DNA from: Rodentolepis nana
Taxonomy: Eukaryota > Platyhelminthes > Cestoda > Cyclophyllidea > Hymenolepididae
NCBI GenBank assembly: GCA_900617975.1
Contig: UZAE01013164.1
Span: 1 to 25,796 of the forward strand
DNA: 25,796 nucleotides
Reading direction: 5' to 3'
How positions within the stretch are numbered: position 1 is the stretch's first letter; each line of letters begins with the position of its first letter. Below are positions 25,473 through 25,796 of the stretch, piece by piece. The notes beneath the pieces are model-generated. The model worked only from the letters and a program-made list of their open reading frames with translations, made no database searches and was not told where the DNA came from. The position numbers and the translations under genes are program-made.

Positions 25473-25796
25473 TTGGAAGGGTGTGGCGGATTGCTACCTT
25501 AGTAAAGCCTGACTGACTCAGAAATCTCTGTGGCAGATTCTCCTACATCTAGCTAGACTCCCAGAACCAGCTAAGCTATAGCCCAGCTATGAAAGGAAAC
25601 AGACCTGTAGCACGAAGCGCGCTTATTCAGGACGTATATTGCGGATCAGGTGTGCACACGCATGGAGCTACTCATGATCAGGATGGGGGATTAGGTTAAA
25701 CAGAGGTTGATGATTGGTCACTGTTTGTACGGTCGCTGCACACAGAGTTGTACGGACGCACCTCCCAATCCTGGCGAGCAGACATGCAGGCATACG

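Larger units (their letters stand above)
23253..25796. other. 3' flank and intergenic region
   Basis: After the CABIN1 stop, about 2.5 kb show no recognisable gene. It includes the CABIN1 3' flank, the unproven minus-strand ORF at 24039-24323, a G-quadruplex motif at 25450-25472, and a GC-richer final 250 bp that looks unlike the AT-rich sequence before it and may belong to another repeat or gene. Confidence 0.5.

Overview
The window is eukaryotic nuclear DNA. Its coding sequence is cut into many exons with GT-AG introns, and both recognisable genes lie on the + strand. The proteins are divergent animal orthologs. Very short introns (three of exactly 38 nt, one of 46 nt) mixed with introns up to 1.5 kb, long poly-G tracts and a repeated SINE-like element fit a flatworm, possibly a tapeworm. 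That taxonomic call is inference, since no species-diagnostic gene was seen.

Layout. (1) 496-2948: the last four recognisable exons (326 aa) of PDS5, the cohesin-associated HEAT-repeat protein, including its charged basic tail and stop; upstream exons are outside the window or unrecognised. (2) 2949-5129: a 2.2-kb intergenic stretch with two copies of the SINE-like element, a tandem 41-bp triplication and a poly-G tract containing the only N. (3) about 5130-23252: an essentially complete CABIN1 (calcineurin-binding protein 1 / Hir3 family, a HIRA histone-chaperone complex subunit). I resolved 34 phase-consistent exons giving 6585 nt, i.e. 2194 codons plus stop; only the 18-nt first exon is weakly supported. 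(4) 23253-25796: no convincing gene, one 94-codon minus-strand ORF of unknown status, and a strong G-quadruplex motif.

Both genes encode chromatin proteins: PDS5 regulates cohesin, and CABIN1 scaffolds the HIRA complex that deposits histone H3.3. They are tandem neighbours, but nothing shows shared regulation.

Most notable: a retroposon family of about 320 bp whose copies carry target-site duplications (exact 12 bp and 10 bp in two copies). In antisense orientation it presents a ready-made acceptor-like and donor-like splice signal pair inside CABIN1 introns. The worm CABIN1 ends without the vertebrate-type C-terminal calcineurin/MEF2-binding tail, yet has a short PxIxIT-like, SIM-like motif internally. 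I found no operon, CRISPR or new defence-type system.
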